Source: Adenophora triphylla var. japonica
Taxonomy: Eukaryota; Streptophyta; Magnoliopsida; Asterales; Campanulaceae
Direction of reading: 5' to 3'
DNA: 64,000 bases
Assembly (NCBI GenBank): GCA_022495995.1
Contig: JAFEMH010002445.1
Span: 62,001-126,000, forward strand
The position numbers and the translations under genes were made by a program. Positions within the stretch are counted from its first letter, which is position 1. Each line of letters opens with the position of its first letter. This document shows, in pieces, positions 1-11,599 of the stretch. The notes beneath the pieces were generated by a model, which was given only the letters and a program-made list of their open reading frames with translations, had not been told where the DNA came from and searched no databases.

Positions 1-1288
1 ATCAAATGGCAAAATTGTCCTTACAATATTTCATTAAGGGTATTTTCGTAATCATCTAAGTCTTCTAGAATTTCTATGATTACTCTTTGAAAATTATTGG
101 CTTCTTTAGGAAGCTTTGCACAATTTGATTTAGAAGAGGGGCAAAGACACTTGATGCTTTGGGGATACGTGTTTAATTTGCATGCACTTATAATTGGAAT
201 GTTTTAACTCATTTTACTTTCAGTTTTATTTATTTACTTAATATGTCCATCACATTTTTATTTTTAGAGCATCTTATAATTGGAATGTTTTAAACTTTCA
301 TGTTTTAAATCATATACCATATATTGTATATTTTTTTTTTATCAAAAACCGTTTTATTACAAAAAAACTAGAGAATTAAGTATATTTTAGGAATAGACTT
401 TTGAGAAAAAATGAGTGATTGTTGGATTTTTTTTTTGTTTAAAGATAGGTGGAAATGTAAAAATAGAGAAAGTGACATATACCACCATTTTTGAGCTTTT
501 AGAAGTCATAAAACAATAGAGAGAAATTTTTAAGTACTCATTAATTTCAATTTTGGTTTTTCAGAAAGAAAAAAATTCAATTATTTCATATTATTTCAAT
601 CCTGTTTTAAAAAATTTCATTATGAAATCCCATTGATTAATTTATATTTATTATATTTTCATTAGTAATTTTTAATAAATAATTTATTATTTCAGTTTAC
701 AGATTATAATTAAAGAAAATATTACTTAGGAAATAGAAATATATAAAAGAGATCGCAAAAATTTATTTATTTTGTCTTAAATTAATGTTTATTTTTCATT
801 GATTTAATAAACATCTATTAGAAAAAATATTATAAGAAATGATTTGTTATTAAACTACGTAACTAACTACTTTTTTATGACAAAAACTTGGGTGAGACGG
901 CCGTAAAACGGGTTGTCCAACCCATCCGCTCAGGTCCGCCACGCCAAGTCTTAACCCGTGCGTACAAAGTCTGTCACATGAATGTTATTTAAAAAAAAAA
1001 AAAACTTTCAACAACTTTAAAATGAAATAACTTGAGATTTTGAAGTAGAAAAAAAATTTGAAAACACTGTTGTGTTCGTCTCGACGAGACAAATCGAAGT
1101 AGTAGTATCATGATATGAATTTGATTTTTTTTCTAAAATCATATTTCCAGAAACAAAACAGTTAAGTTGTTCGTCGCCTGAAAAGTAACATTTACTAAGA
1201 AGAAATGTTACCGATGAAAATCTGAAATGTAGCAGTTTCATAATATATACATACATATTTTGAGATACTAAATAAACAAAATAGTCAC
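1..1288. other. AT-rich non-coding flank
   Basis: No gene is supported here. The sequence is AT-rich with long A and T runs and frequent stops in all frames. A GC-richer patch at about 890-970 contains GGGTGAGACGGCCG and looks like part of an old repeat I cannot name. The stretch is the left flank of the composite gypsy insertion and may be the interior of the Helitron whose 3' end reappears at 34232-35051. Confidence 0.6.
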
Positions 1289-1294
1289 AAAATC

Positions 1295-1868
1295 TGGCTC
1301 CGACCCTAAAACTAGGCACTATTTTATCACTCGTTGAGCACGTGGGGTTTGGGTGGTAATATTTCATTTTATGCCTTTTATGCTATATGTTAAGTTTATG
1401 TGCTCAAATATGTTTTTAACTAACTTATGTGGAGTTAGGATGAAATTGAATTAAATTAAATGATAAAGGGACTAAAGGGAATAAACTATAAAGTGTAAAA
1501 TGATTTTATAATAATTGGAAATTTTTATTAAAATAATTTTAGTAGGTTGAGGTGCTTAGTTGTATAATGAGATAGTTAAGGTTGTTATTTGAAGGTTCAA
1601 GCTTAGAGGAGCTTTTATGTACATAAGGTGATAACTATCCATGGAAATTTAAAAAGAAAATATTATTCGTTTCCTTCCTCAGTAATTAATCTTTCTTCTT
1701 CAAAAGCATTCCCATGGAGAAAGAAAGACAAACCCTAACCACCCTTATATAAATTCTACAACCTTCGTTACTTCTTCGATTTCAAAACCAAGGGGGGATT
1801 CTTGTTCGTAGCGGCGAGGGGATCGTTTACAGCCGGTCAATTAATTATTTCATTTTTCACTATTTCGG
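1295..1868 (+). repeat. Truncated gypsy LTR1
   Basis: About 570 bp are nearly identical to the first part of LTR2 (from 4168) and LTR3 (from 31760). The first bases are altered (TGGCTCCGACC instead of TGTCACGACC). The copy stops at TTTCGG near 1866-1869 and runs directly into RT coding sequence. The shared CGG at the junction suggests microhomology-mediated deletion of the rest of the LTR plus gag, PR and the first part of RT. Confidence 0.85.
1746..1752 (+). promoter_or_regulatory. TATA box in gypsy LTR1
   Basis: TATAAAT-type box following a CCACCCTTA context, matching the equivalent boxes in LTR2 and LTR3. It is the presumed U3 promoter of the element. Confidence 0.4.
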
Positions 1869-4135
1869 GAGAAACATGAGACTCATTTGAGGATTTTTCT
1901 TTCTCTTCTTCGTGAGAAGCAATTGTTCGCCAAATTCAGCAAGTGCGAGTTTTGGTTAAAACAGATATCTTTCTTGGGGCATGTGGTGTCTAGTTCGGGA
2001 ATATCCGTTGATCCTTCCAAGATTGAAGTCGTTGTCAATTGGAAGCAACCTTCAACTGTGACTAAGGTTCGTAGCTTTCTGGGGTTAGCGGGGTACTACA
2101 GAAGGTTCATTGAAGGGTTTTCTCGTATTGCAACTCCGTTAACTCGATTGACTCGGAAAGATGTATCTTTTGTGTGGAATTCCAAGTGTGAAGCTAGTTT
2201 TAAAGAGTTGAAGAAAAGGTTGACATCAGCTCCCGTTCTTACCCTTCCAGACGGTTGCGAGAATTTTGTCATTTTCAGTGACGCCTCGAAGGAGGGCTTG
2301 GAATGTGTGTTGATGCAAGGGGGGAAAGTGATTGCGTATGCTTCTCGGAAGTTGTCACCAGCTGAACAGAATTATCCTACCCACGACATGGAATTGGCTG
2401 CGATTATCTTTGCGTTGCACAAGTGGAAACATTATCTTTACGGAGCAAGATTTGAGATTTTCACGGACCATAAGAGCTTGAAGTATCTATTACACAAAAG
2501 GAGTTGCATAACCGGCAAAGAAGATGGTTAGAGTTCTTGAAGGACTTCGATTGCGTGATTTCATATCATCTGGGGAAGGCCAATGTTGTTACGGATGCGA
2601 TTAGCCGAAAGGCTTACTTGTCAAATTTGAGTTCCCGAGAGTCAAGACATGAGTTGATTTTTGCGAATGTTCGAGCTGTTCCAACTTTATATGGAGATTT
2701 GATGGAAGCTCAATCAATTGATCCGGAATTGAAGAAAATATTGGGACAAGTTCAAGATGGTAAAGCCGGGGATTTTGCGTTGAATAGAGATGGACTCCTA
2801 ACTTTCCAAGGATGGATTTGTGTTCCTTCATCACCGGAGATCAAGAAACGTATATTAGAGGATGGTCATAAGTCCAAGTTCGCCATTCATCCGGGTAGCA
2901 CGAAGAGGTACCAAGACTTGAAACGAGGATATTGGTGGAATGGGATGAAGAGAGAGATAGTAGATTTCGTATCTAAGTGCCTAACATGTCAACAAGTCAA
3001 GGCCGAGCATCAAAGACCGGCGGGGCTACTTCAACCACTAGACATTCCGGAGTGGAAATGGGAAGGGATTTCAATGGATTTTGTATCGGGTTTGCCTCTT
3101 ACCGCGAAGAAGATGGATGCCATTTGGGTTATCGTGGATAGACTGACGAAATCGGCTTACTTTCTTCCCGTGTCAACTAAGTTCTCGATGGAGAGGTTAG
3201 CTCAGTTGTATATGAAGGAAATTGTTAAGACTCCACGGGGTTCCAGTTAGCATTGTTTCAGATAGAGACTCGAGGTTCACTTCGAGATTTTGGAGGGCGT
3301 TACATGAAGCTTTGGGTTCCATGTTATGTTTCAGCACGGCGTTTCATCCTCAGACAGATGGGCAGATGGAACAAACTATTCAGATACTTGAGGATATTCT
3401 TAGAGCTTGTGTGATGGATTTTCAATTATCATGGGAGGATCATCTACCGTTGGTTGAGTACGCCTACAACAACAGTTATCAATCTAGCATTGAGATGGCT
3501 CCTTATGAAGCGTTGTATGGTAGGAAGTGTAGATTGCCTATGTGTTGGGATGAAGTGGGTGAAGCCAAGCTTTGGGGTCCGGATTTGGTTAGGGATTCGA
3601 CGGAGAAAATCAAGGTGATCCGAGATAGGTTGAAGACGGCTCTGAGTAGACAGAAGAGCTACGCCGATAACCGAAGACGGGACTTATCTTTCCAAGTTGG
3701 TGATTTGGTTTTCTTGAAAATTTCTCCGAGGACCGGGATTAAAAGGTTTGGGAACAAAGGAAAACTAGCTCCAAGGTTCGTAGGACCGTTTGAGATTTTA
3801 GAGAAGATTGGGGATCTAGCCTACCGTTTAGCATTGCCTCCATCTTTCTCTTTGCTTCATGATGTTTTCCATGTGTCGATGTTGAGGAAATATTGTCATG
3901 ATCCTTCTCACATTTTGAGTTCACCTCCCGAAGAGATTCAAGCCGATATGTCCTATGTTGAAGAGCCTTTGCGAATATTAGAGTTCCAAGTTAAAGAGTT
4001 GAGAATGAAAAGTTTCCCGGTAGTGAAAGTGTTATGGATGAATCATACTATTGAAGAGGCTACGTCGGAGTTAGAGTCGGAGATGAGGGAGAAGTATCCT
4101 TCGTTGTTTGAGAGTGCAAGTAAGTTTACCTAAAA
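1869..4135 (+). pseudogene. Gypsy pol remnant, copy A: RT C-terminus, RNase H, integrase
   Basis: Copy A begins inside the reverse transcriptase just after the catalytic region; the active-site part is missing. It then carries RT thumb, an RNase H-like region (FSDASKEGL; later [10 protein letters not shown]), the integrase zinc-binding region (CLTCQQVK kept) and the DDE core (MDFVSGLPL, SDRDSRF, HPQTDGQ with the following Glu). It ends in a chromodomain-like tail (EEATSELESEM). Compared with copy B at 29055-31728 it has a one-base deletion near 2491 and a one-base insertion near 3227, giving three frames. PPT and LTR2 follow directly. It cannot make an active polymerase. Confidence 0.85.
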
Positions 4136-4153
4136 TTCGGGGCGAATTTTCTT

Positions 4154-4167
4154 TAAGGGGGAGTGAG
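4154..4167 (+). other. Polypurine tract before LTR2
   Basis: TAAGGGGGAGTGAG directly abuts the TGTCAC start of LTR2, as expected for a plus-strand priming site. The same tract precedes LTR3 at 31746-31759. Confidence 0.75.
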
Positions 4168-4619
4168 TGTCACGACCCTAAAACTAGGCACTATTTTATC
4201 ACTCATTGAGCACGTGGGGTTTGGGTGGTAATATTTCATTTTATGCCTTTTATGCAATATGTTAAGTTTATGTGCTCAAATATGTTTTTAACTAACTTAT
4301 GTGAAGTTAGGATGAAATGGAATTAAATTAAATGATAAAGGGACTAAAGGGAATAAACTATAAAGTGTAAAATGATTTTATAATAATTGGAAATTTTTAT
4401 TAAAATAATTTTAGTAGGTTGAGGTGCTTAGTTGTATAATGAGATAGTTAAGGTTGTTATTTGAAGGTTCAAGCTTAGAGGAGCTTTTGTGTACATAAGG
4501 GGATAACTATCCATGGAAATTTAAAAAGAAAATATTATTCATTTCCTTCCTCAGTAATTAATCTTTCTTCTTCAAAAGCATTCCCATGGAGAAAGAAAGA
4601 CTTACCCTAACCACCCTAA

Positions 4620-4626
4620 TATAAAT
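4620..4626 (+). promoter_or_regulatory. TATA box in gypsy LTR2
   Basis: TATAAAT about 450 bp into the LTR, conserved in all three LTR copies (here, LTR1 and LTR3 near 32212). Confidence 0.45.
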
Positions 4627-5157
4627 TCTACAACCTTCGTTACTTCTTCGATTTCAAAACAAAGGGCGGATTCTTGTTCGTAGTGGCGAGGGGATCGTTT
4701 AGAGCCAGTCAATTAATTATTTCATTTTTCACTAATTCGGTAAGTTATTATGGATTCCTTTCAAAACTTGTCCATTCTTTGATTTTGTTGTTATTAATGT
4801 TTATAAATAAGTTTTGTTAAAGTGGAACAACTATTACTTGGTAAGCATGGTTTTGGAAAAGTGGAATTGAAATGGTTATGGGGGTGGTTGAAATATCAAG
4901 AAAATGGGTTGTTAGTCATATTATGGTAATAATTCTTTGATACCTCTAGTTGCATATCAATTTGACCTAGAGGATGGTGTTAAAATGGTGTTGGTTGGTG
5001 TTGGATTGGAGTGGATAGAGTATGGAATGGTTTGGGTTTGGTATTGTGGTTATTTGGTACTGATTTGTACCACCTTAAAACAGAGTAATATGAGGTCTAT
5101 GTTAATTTGGCTTGGTGACTGATGTGGTACAAATTCTGTTCTGAATTCTGGACTGAT

Positions 5158-5277
5158 GGCACGACTCGTGCTCTGGGGCACGATTCGGGCACGAGTCGTC
5201 TCCTGGAATTGGCCTAAGTCGTGCCTCATAGGGACGAGTGTTTCTGATGGGGGTTATAAGGGGCACGAGTTGTGCCC
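5158..5277. repeat. Cluster of GCACGA/TCGTGC near-palindromes in LTR2
   Basis: Direct and inverted copies of GCACGA and TCGTGC recur at least five times in 120 bp, several joined as GCACGA-N-TCGTGC. The same cluster is in LTR3 at 32747-32867, there with a more perfect last copy. It lies downstream of the TATA box, in the presumed transcribed part of the LTR. Confidence 0.7.
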
Positions 5278-6644
5278 TCCCCTGCAGTCTCTGAAGCTTT
5301 TTCTAAGGCATAGAAACCTATTCAACCTAGAACCAAAGTGAACCCTCTTTAACTTAGATTAAAGTAGAACACTTTAGCTATACAATGATGTCTTACTTGA
5401 GTAAAATGGAATAGTGGAAGTACTTTAAATATTGTTCGGAAAATGCTTGACAACCTTGATTCGTTACTTAACCAAAGTGAATCTAACTTGGTAAATGGAA
5501 CTTAGACCTTTATAGAGGTTATATATTATTGCATATTGTTCATGTAGGGTTGGTTGGTGATAACTTGTACCCTCATTTGAGTTCATATGCATTGATTGTA
5601 TATATATATAGTGTATAACATGAATGTTGCACTATATTATTGATTGAACATGAGTATGCTTTACCATGTTGTTATATTCTCATTCCTTTGGTGGATTTTA
5701 TTTCAAGTATCTACTATGTGCTTGAACTTGTGTTAAATCAGCTGATGTTTAGGGGTATAATGTAATACAATCAATTACGAAAAGTGTGACCTAATGTGAT
5801 CGAATTACGTTATACCTGTGACTGTCCCCTTCTGTGGCCACAGATTGGGGTTATAGCATCTGTATTGAGCCAAAAGCCTTAAAGAATTGCTAGTATCTTA
5901 TATGGTTCCCTGAAAAACGGGTCTTATAAGATGTGAATATGCCTAAGCAGTTCACTAGAGAGGAGTTATTATAATAGCTCTCTCCGTTATATGTTATTGG
6001 TTCTGGTGGAGTTTTATCTTCCAATATTGTACGACTTATTGGTCAGACGGCAAAAGGTAAACCAAGGTAATGGAATGTGTTTACGGCTTTTCCAACGTGT
6101 TATATGCACCTTATATGTGTTGCATCTTACTTGGCATATTGTACATTCATAATAGCTTATTAAGATTTATTCTCACCCTTCTCCCTTTAATGTTTTAGAT
6201 CGGACTGAGACAGGAGGACCCGGCCAGTGAGTACGGTGCGGAGTTTGTACTGGTATTTTGGGTTGTCGGGTATGTTTATTTTTAGATGGGTTGTATTTTG
6301 GTTGTTACTCCTTTGTTGGAGTTTGTTGATAAAACAAGTTATGTAAATGGGTGATTTGTGAACTTGAACTTTTGTAAATATGGTAGCTAAGTTAGTTAGT
6401 TGTTTAAAGTTGGGTTAGATGGGAACTTTTGTAAATGTGTGTAAATAAGTTGGTTTGAAGTTTGTTAAATGTTTACCCCTTTTCCTCCAAGTGGAGATGT
6501 TCCAAGTTTGTATTTGAATGTTAAGGTTAAAGTTAGTATTTTTTCAAGTTAAGTCAAATGTTTTAAAAAATTACAGGTGGTCTTTCGTAGTTTGGACGCT
6601 CCGGCTCGGGACACGTGTTAGGTTCCGGGTTGGGTGCACACAGT

Positions 6645-6656
6645 TGGTATTAGAGC
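6645..6656 (+). other. Gypsy primer-binding site (initiator Met tRNA)
   Basis: TGGTATTAGAGC lies two bases after the LTR2 end. It differs by one C-to-T change from the usual plant TGGTATCAGAGC. Confidence 0.8.
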
Positions 6657-6743
6657 CTCGTCTAGAGGTCAAGGGTAGATGTCTAGTTTAAGGGGGAGTG
6701 TGTGATAACTGACGCCGAGTGTTTGATGCAGGTGTTTGTTATA

Positions 6744-7790
6744 ATGGCGGGGAATGAGGGTGATCAGCATCGGGCACAGGGCAATGTTGGTAATGAAGGG
6801 TGAAATGGTAATCAGTATGCAGAGATGATGGACATGTTTAGAGTCTTCTTACAGAACATGGCAAATCAAGGTAGAGCTCAACAACAACCGGAAGGGAGGC
6901 AAGGGCATGGACTTGAAAAGTTTGTGAAGATGGCAACCCCGAGTTTCAACGGTGATCCGGATCCGGTGAAGGCAGAGAGATGGCTTGAGGCAATGAACAA
7001 AATTTTCGCAGCAATGGAGAGTCCGGATGATGAAAAGGTTAGGTGCGCAGTCTTCAAGTTGGAGGGAGCGGCAGAGCATTGGTGGCATATAGTCAAAGAC
7101 AGTTGGGACCGAGATCATACACCGCAGACATAGGAGAATTTCACCCGCAAATTCCGAGACCATTTTATTCCGATGGTGACAAGAGATATAAAAGAGGTTG
7201 AGTTTCTTCGACTGGAGCAAGGGACTTTGACGGTAGCACAATACTCGACCAAGTTTACGGAGTTAGCTCGTTACTGTCCCCATTTGGTGCCGGAGGAAGA
7301 AAGACGGGTATATAGGTTTGTGAATGGGTAAAGGCTGGAGTTCAGAAAGCAACTATTGACACATGACTTCACAGACTTTCAAGCGGCGGTGAACCGAGCC
7401 TACAGAATAGAGAACGACATTGAAAAGCATAAGGGCAAGTCGGAAGGTGGAAACAAGCAGCGGTTTTAAGGTCAAGGTTCGGGTCAAGGTAGAGGACAAC
7501 CAAGGTTCTTAGCCCCGGGGGTAGTAAGAAGTGGGAATGAGACGACTTCAGTGGCTCGTATTCCTCCAAGACAAATTGGGAATGTTTGTGGTTTTTGCAA
7601 GAAGCCGAGTCACTCAGAGGAGAGGTGTTGGAGCAAGCTTGGCAAGTGTTTAGAATGTGGATGAGATGGTCACTTTAGGAAGAACTGTCCCAAGTTGTGA
7701 GGGCAAGCTTCCGGTAGTGGACAAGGCGGACCGCGAGGAGGAATCAAAAGAGACAATGAAGGAAAGCCTAAGGATAAAGTTCAGGGCCGA
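6744..7790 (+). pseudogene. Gypsy gag pseudogene
   Basis: Reading from the ATG at 6744 gives a chromovirus-type capsid region (PSFNGDPDPVKAERWLEAM; FKLEGAAEHWW) and then two CCHC zinc knuckles near 7585 and 7650 (CGFCKKPSHSEERC; the second is interrupted by a stop). Stop codons interrupt the frame near 6801, 7131, 7330, 7468 and 7663. Several look like C-to-T or G-to-A changes, as expected for long-methylated DNA. Gag would package element RNA into virus-like particles. This copy cannot. Confidence 0.8.
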
Positions 7791-8509
7791 GTGTTTGCCT
7801 TAGGAAGAGGGGAGGTAGAACCTAATGCTGTCCTTAGAGGTATTTTTCCTGTCTCAGGAGTTAAGGCCCGCATCCTTATAGATCCCGGGTCTTCCCATTC
7901 ATTTGTTGCATCTCATTTTGCTTTTGCATTGCATAAACTACCTGATTTTATGCCTTATGTGCTAGAGGTGTCGACTCCTATGGGAGAGTTCCTCACTTCT
8001 TCTTTGATATACAATGGATGTGATGTGGTTATTTGTGGGCATGTGTTGCCGGCGGATTTAGTAGAGTTACAAATCCAGGATTTTGATGTTATTCTTGGTA
8101 TGGATTGGTTGAGTCATTACCATGCCATGGTTGATTGTCGTAGGAAGAAGGTCTTATTTGATATACCTGATATGAGTTCTTTTGTGTTTGATGCCGACAA
8201 GTCTATGTTTGGTATTCATGTCATTTCTGCTATAAAGGCTAGAAAAATGCTTTCTAAGGGGTGTGCGGGGTATTTGGCTTATGTGGTAGATTCCAGTAAG
8301 AAGCCCCCTGAATTAGCTCATGTCCCTGTAGTAAATGAATTTGGTGATGTTTTTTCTACCGAGTACTCTATGCCTCCTGATCGTGAGGTAGAGTTTTGCA
8401 TTGATCTAGTGTCCGGTACTTCACCTATTTCTAAGGCGCCTTATAGAATGGCTCCTACTGAATTGAAAGAGTTAAAGACTCAGTTGCAAGAGTTGTTAGA
8501 CCGGGGGTT
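7791..8509 (+). pseudogene. Gypsy protease and start of RT, split by the copia insertion
   Basis: The frame is open through a retropepsin-like protease (ILIDPGSSHSF in the active-site position, with Pro after the Asp where Ser or Thr is usual; then VILGMDWLSHYHA) and into the linker before RT (PYRMAPTELKEL). It is cut after LLDRGF by the copia LTR at 8510. The same frame resumes at 29050, where the GGGTT duplication is followed by [11 protein letters not shown]. The open frame past 8510 into LTR sequence is an artefact. Confidence 0.85.
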
Positions 8510-9494
8510 TGTTAATGTTAAGATCATGTGTTGCCATGAATGTTATCCCAAGTGTTGCAAACCAGTGTTGCCACTGGTGTTGCCACAAGTGTTGCCATTT
8601 GGAATTGGCGACACTGAGTTAGTTACTGTATTTTTCACAAATATTAATGGGTAAATTAATGTTTATATAAAATTAGTTAGTCACCTTAAAATGAGCTTGA
8701 AAACAGCAACAGAATCTGCCCAGGCGAGAGTTACGAGAAGAAGGAGTAATTAACAAATAAACATGTGTTTATTTGTTTAATTAATGACCAAGCAAAGAGA
8801 TATTTTATTCAGCTATTCAGGAGGAGAACAAGTCAGAGTACAAGGCATCCAAAGCTAAGAGGTACAAGCAAGAGAAGCAAGAGAAGACTAGGTCTCCTAC
8901 AAAAGAGGCGAGTGGCTATTTTGGAGGAAACAAACTCCAAGCTGTTGCTGATCATTTTGAGTAGGCTCCAAGACTTTGTGGCCTATAAATAGTGCAGTGA
9001 ATCTTCATTGAAGATCATCCAATTCAGAAAACGCAAATCTGCACAAGAAGTAGAATTCTGCTCTCAAGTGTTGCCATTCAGTGTCGGCAACACTCTGTCC
9101 AACACTCGAGAATTTCATATAGATTTTTATATTTTTGTGAGGTTTTGAGTGTTCATTTTCAGAGAGAATTCGTGTATATGTTGTTCCTTATATCAGGGTT
9201 CGTTTATCATTAAGGAACTTCTTCGACCTTGTATTGAATTCATATTATTAATAGAAAGGTCTTGCCTTCTTGGCACCCATCAAGTTATATATTTATATAA
9301 CTTGATAAAAATTATATTCTTGTGTATTGCTTTAATTCTTCCGCTGCAATTTATATTTATTTCTATTGATTTGTGTTTTTCTAGAATTGGTGGATGTGTT
9401 GTTGTTAGTGTTGCCAACACTAAAGACAACACTTGTGAGTTTCGTCTCACCTTGTGAGTTTCACCTCACTTGTTCTAAGCCATAGACAATTTCA
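8510..9494 (+). repeat. Copia 5' LTR
   Basis: 985 bp, TG...CA, matching 28065-29049. It contains a TATA box (8984-8991) and three clusters of the AGTGTTGCC / GGCAACACT word (8526-8615, 9066-9110, 9406-9434). Short frames inside the LTR at 8765-8992 and 9149-9457 are not supported as genes. Confidence 0.92.
8984..8991 (+). promoter_or_regulatory. TATA box of copia 5' LTR
   Basis: TATAAATA in the context GGCCTATAAATAGTGC, a near-ideal plant TATA box. Transcription would start about 30 bp downstream. The same box is in the 3' LTR at 28539-28546. Confidence 0.65.
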
Positions 9495-9495
9495 A

Positions 9496-9509
9496 TTGGT
9501 ATCAGAGCC
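9496..9509 (+). other. Copia primer-binding site
   Basis: TTGGTATCAGAGCC one base after the LTR, complementary to the 3' end of plant initiator Met tRNA. Confidence 0.85.
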
Positions 9510-9546
9510 TAGCACTTGATATACTAAGTGTTTAGATCCTTTTGTC

Positions 9547-10925
9547 ATGGCTTATGATCCTGCAAACCCTAATCAAAAAAGATTACCTGTTTTAGACGGA
9601 TCTAATTATGCTTATTGGAAGATTAGCCTACGCTCGCATATCAAATCAATTGATCTTCGGGCTTGGCGATCTATTTTAAATGGTTATTCTGTTCCAATGC
9701 TTCCTCCGGATGACGATGGTGACGTTCAAGCAAACCTGAATTCGAGTGGACAATTGAAGAGAATAATCTTGCTAGTTTCAATGAAAAGGCACTGAATGCC
9801 ATCTATGAATGGGTTGACATGCATATGTTCAAACTCATTCAAAATAGTCCCTCTGCAAGAGATGCTTGGGATACTTTACAAAGATTTTGTGAAGGAGATG
9901 GCAGTGTCCGAGAAACAAAGCTTAGAGGTCTCACTAGTAGATTTGAAAGATTAAGAATGGGTGAAAACGAAGACATCTCGTCTTATTTTGAAAAGTTGAT
10001 TGATATTTCAAATGCTTGTCAAGTATTAGGGGAGCCTTTTACAAATAAACAACTTGTTTCAAAAGCTATTCGTACTCTTCCCGAACGTTTTAATATTAAA
10101 GTTTCAGCTATTGAAGAGGCCCATAATCTTTCAACAATGGACATTAACTCCTTAATGAGTATTTTGAAAAACTTTGAGTTGAATCTCAATGAACAAACGG
10201 AGGCTTCTAAAGGCAAGAATATTGCCTTAAAAGTCGAATCTTCGGACACATGTGTGGATGATGAAGATGAAGTCTTCGAGGAGTTAGATGAAAATACTAG
10301 TGTAGCTTTACTTGCAAAGAGATATAATTCTATGGTTAGAAAATTTAACAAAGTGCAGGTAAAAGCTAAGGACCAAACGACCAAAACCTCTAGTTTTGTG
10401 CCAAGGAGAAGTCCTCCTCCAAATCAAAAGGATATCCCACCTAGGCGTGCATCCTCGGAAAAGATCCGGTCCGATCCTAAGTACATTGAATCTATTCAAT
10501 GTCATGCTTGTTCCGGTTGGGGTCACTATGCCAATGAATGTGCTAACACCTTGAGAAAGGCGGGCAAAAACTTGTGGGTATCTCTTAGTGATGGAGAGGA
10601 TGAAGGAACGGAGAAAGAAGAAAAGACGGAGCAAGTGGTCATGATGGCCACGGTAGAAGAGCTACCTTCTACTGAGAGTGTTACTACAAGTGTTGTTCCA
10701 GATTTGACAACACTTAACTCAACATTGGTGACTTCTTCAGAAAGTGTTGCCCCAAGTGTCGTCCAGGAATTGGCAACACTTGGCACAACACTCAGCAGGT
10801 ATGATTCTCTAAATGATCTTAATTTGCATGGTTCTACTGATTTAAATTAAGAGGAGTTTATAGAGGATGATCTTGATAAAGATGAGCTCATTTATGAATT
10901 AAAAAACCTCTATAAATCTCTCCTC
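9547..10925 (+). pseudogene. Copia gag (capsid and first zinc knuckle)
   Basis: Starts MAYDPANPNQKRLPV and has the copia gag features LDGSNYAYWKISLRSHI and DAWDTLQRFCEG, then a CCHC knuckle CHACSGWGHYANEC near 10500. A one-base shift near 9730 separates the first 80 or so codons from the rest. An in-frame TAA at 10848-10850 stops the frame, which continues open in the same frame toward protease. The C-terminal part contains SVAP and ELATLGTT, encoded by the repeated AGTGTTGCC / GGCAACACT word (10676-10794). Expected role: nucleocapsid formation around element RNA. Confidence 0.85.
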
Positions 10926-11599
10926 GTGGAATGGAAAAAGGAGAACAAGATGGTGGTTTTCTTGAAAAAAGAAAATCAGGATCTTAATAACTCCTTGACT
11001 CGGCTAGAAGCTCAACTCAGTAGGAGAGACTTGGATCTTGATAAAATCAAGGCCAAACTCAACCTAGCCGAATCCACCTTCAAAAAACTCAACACGAGTT
11101 CATCCAAATTGGATGAAATACTCAATTTGAGTAAGCCTCTGAAAGCTGGTCTTGGGTTCCAAGAATCACTTGAAAGTATTACCTCTTCCTTGTTTGATGT
11201 TGAAACTAAAAATTGTTTTGTAAAAGAGCGTGTCAAGGAAAAGGGTAGCACTCCTAGTGATACTCCTGATCAATCCAATGAGTGTGGATACTGTCACAAA
11301 GCTGGACATTTAAAATCAGATTGCATTTTCCTTCAAAAGAAAATGTCCAGTCTTCAAGTGTCGCCTCAAGTGTCGCCAGTTTCTCAGGGCAACACTCATG
11401 GCAACACTGGTGAACAGAAATCCAGATTTTCAAAAAAGGGTTGGTTACCCAAGGAAAAACTGAAATGCTATGTTGTTTATACAGCTTTAAGGACTAACAT
11501 TGCAGGAACTTGGTACTTTGATAGTGGTTGTTCACGTCATATGACGGGTACAAAATCATTCCTAACAGAGTACAAACCTATTCAAGGAGGCTCAGTGAC
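10926..11599 (+). pseudogene. Copia gag C-terminus (coiled coil, second knuckle) and protease N-terminus
   Basis: Same frame as the preceding gag part. A heptad-rich segment (FLKKENQDLNNSLTRLEAQL) suggests a coiled coil, followed by a second CCHC knuckle CGYCHKAGHLKSDC near 11285. The copia protease signature WYFDSGCSRHMTG lies near 11510-11550. The frame is cut at 11599 by the Ogre/Tat-like element and resumes in phase at 21621, since the 10,026 bp added is divisible by three. The word cluster at 11354-11410 is read here as VSPQVSP, a different frame from the other coding clusters. Confidence 0.85.

Larger units (their letters stand above)
4168..6642 (+). repeat. Gypsy LTR2 (shared middle LTR)
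   Basis: Full-length LTR of about 2,475 bp, TG...CA, nearly identical to LTR3. It serves both as 3' LTR of copy A and 5' LTR of copy B. It contains a TATA box (4620-4626) and, at 5158-5277, a cluster of the near-palindromic word GCACGA-N-TCGTGC. Short open frames at 4937-5341 are low-quality and recur in LTR3 only because the DNA is repeated, so I do not call them genes. Confidence 0.9.

Noticed and set aside
1017..1367. 116-codon minus-strand frame
   Set aside because: Runs across the junction between flank and LTR1, so it cannot be an ancestral gene.
4937..5341. Two 61-codon frames in gypsy LTR2 (also in LTR3)
   Set aside because: LTR sequence with no homology to known proteins; the second covers the GCACGA palindrome cluster.
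8765..9457. 75- and 102-codon frames inside the copia LTR (repeated at 28320-29012)
   Set aside because: Repeated only because the LTR is duplicated; no domain; they span the TATA box and untranslated leader.
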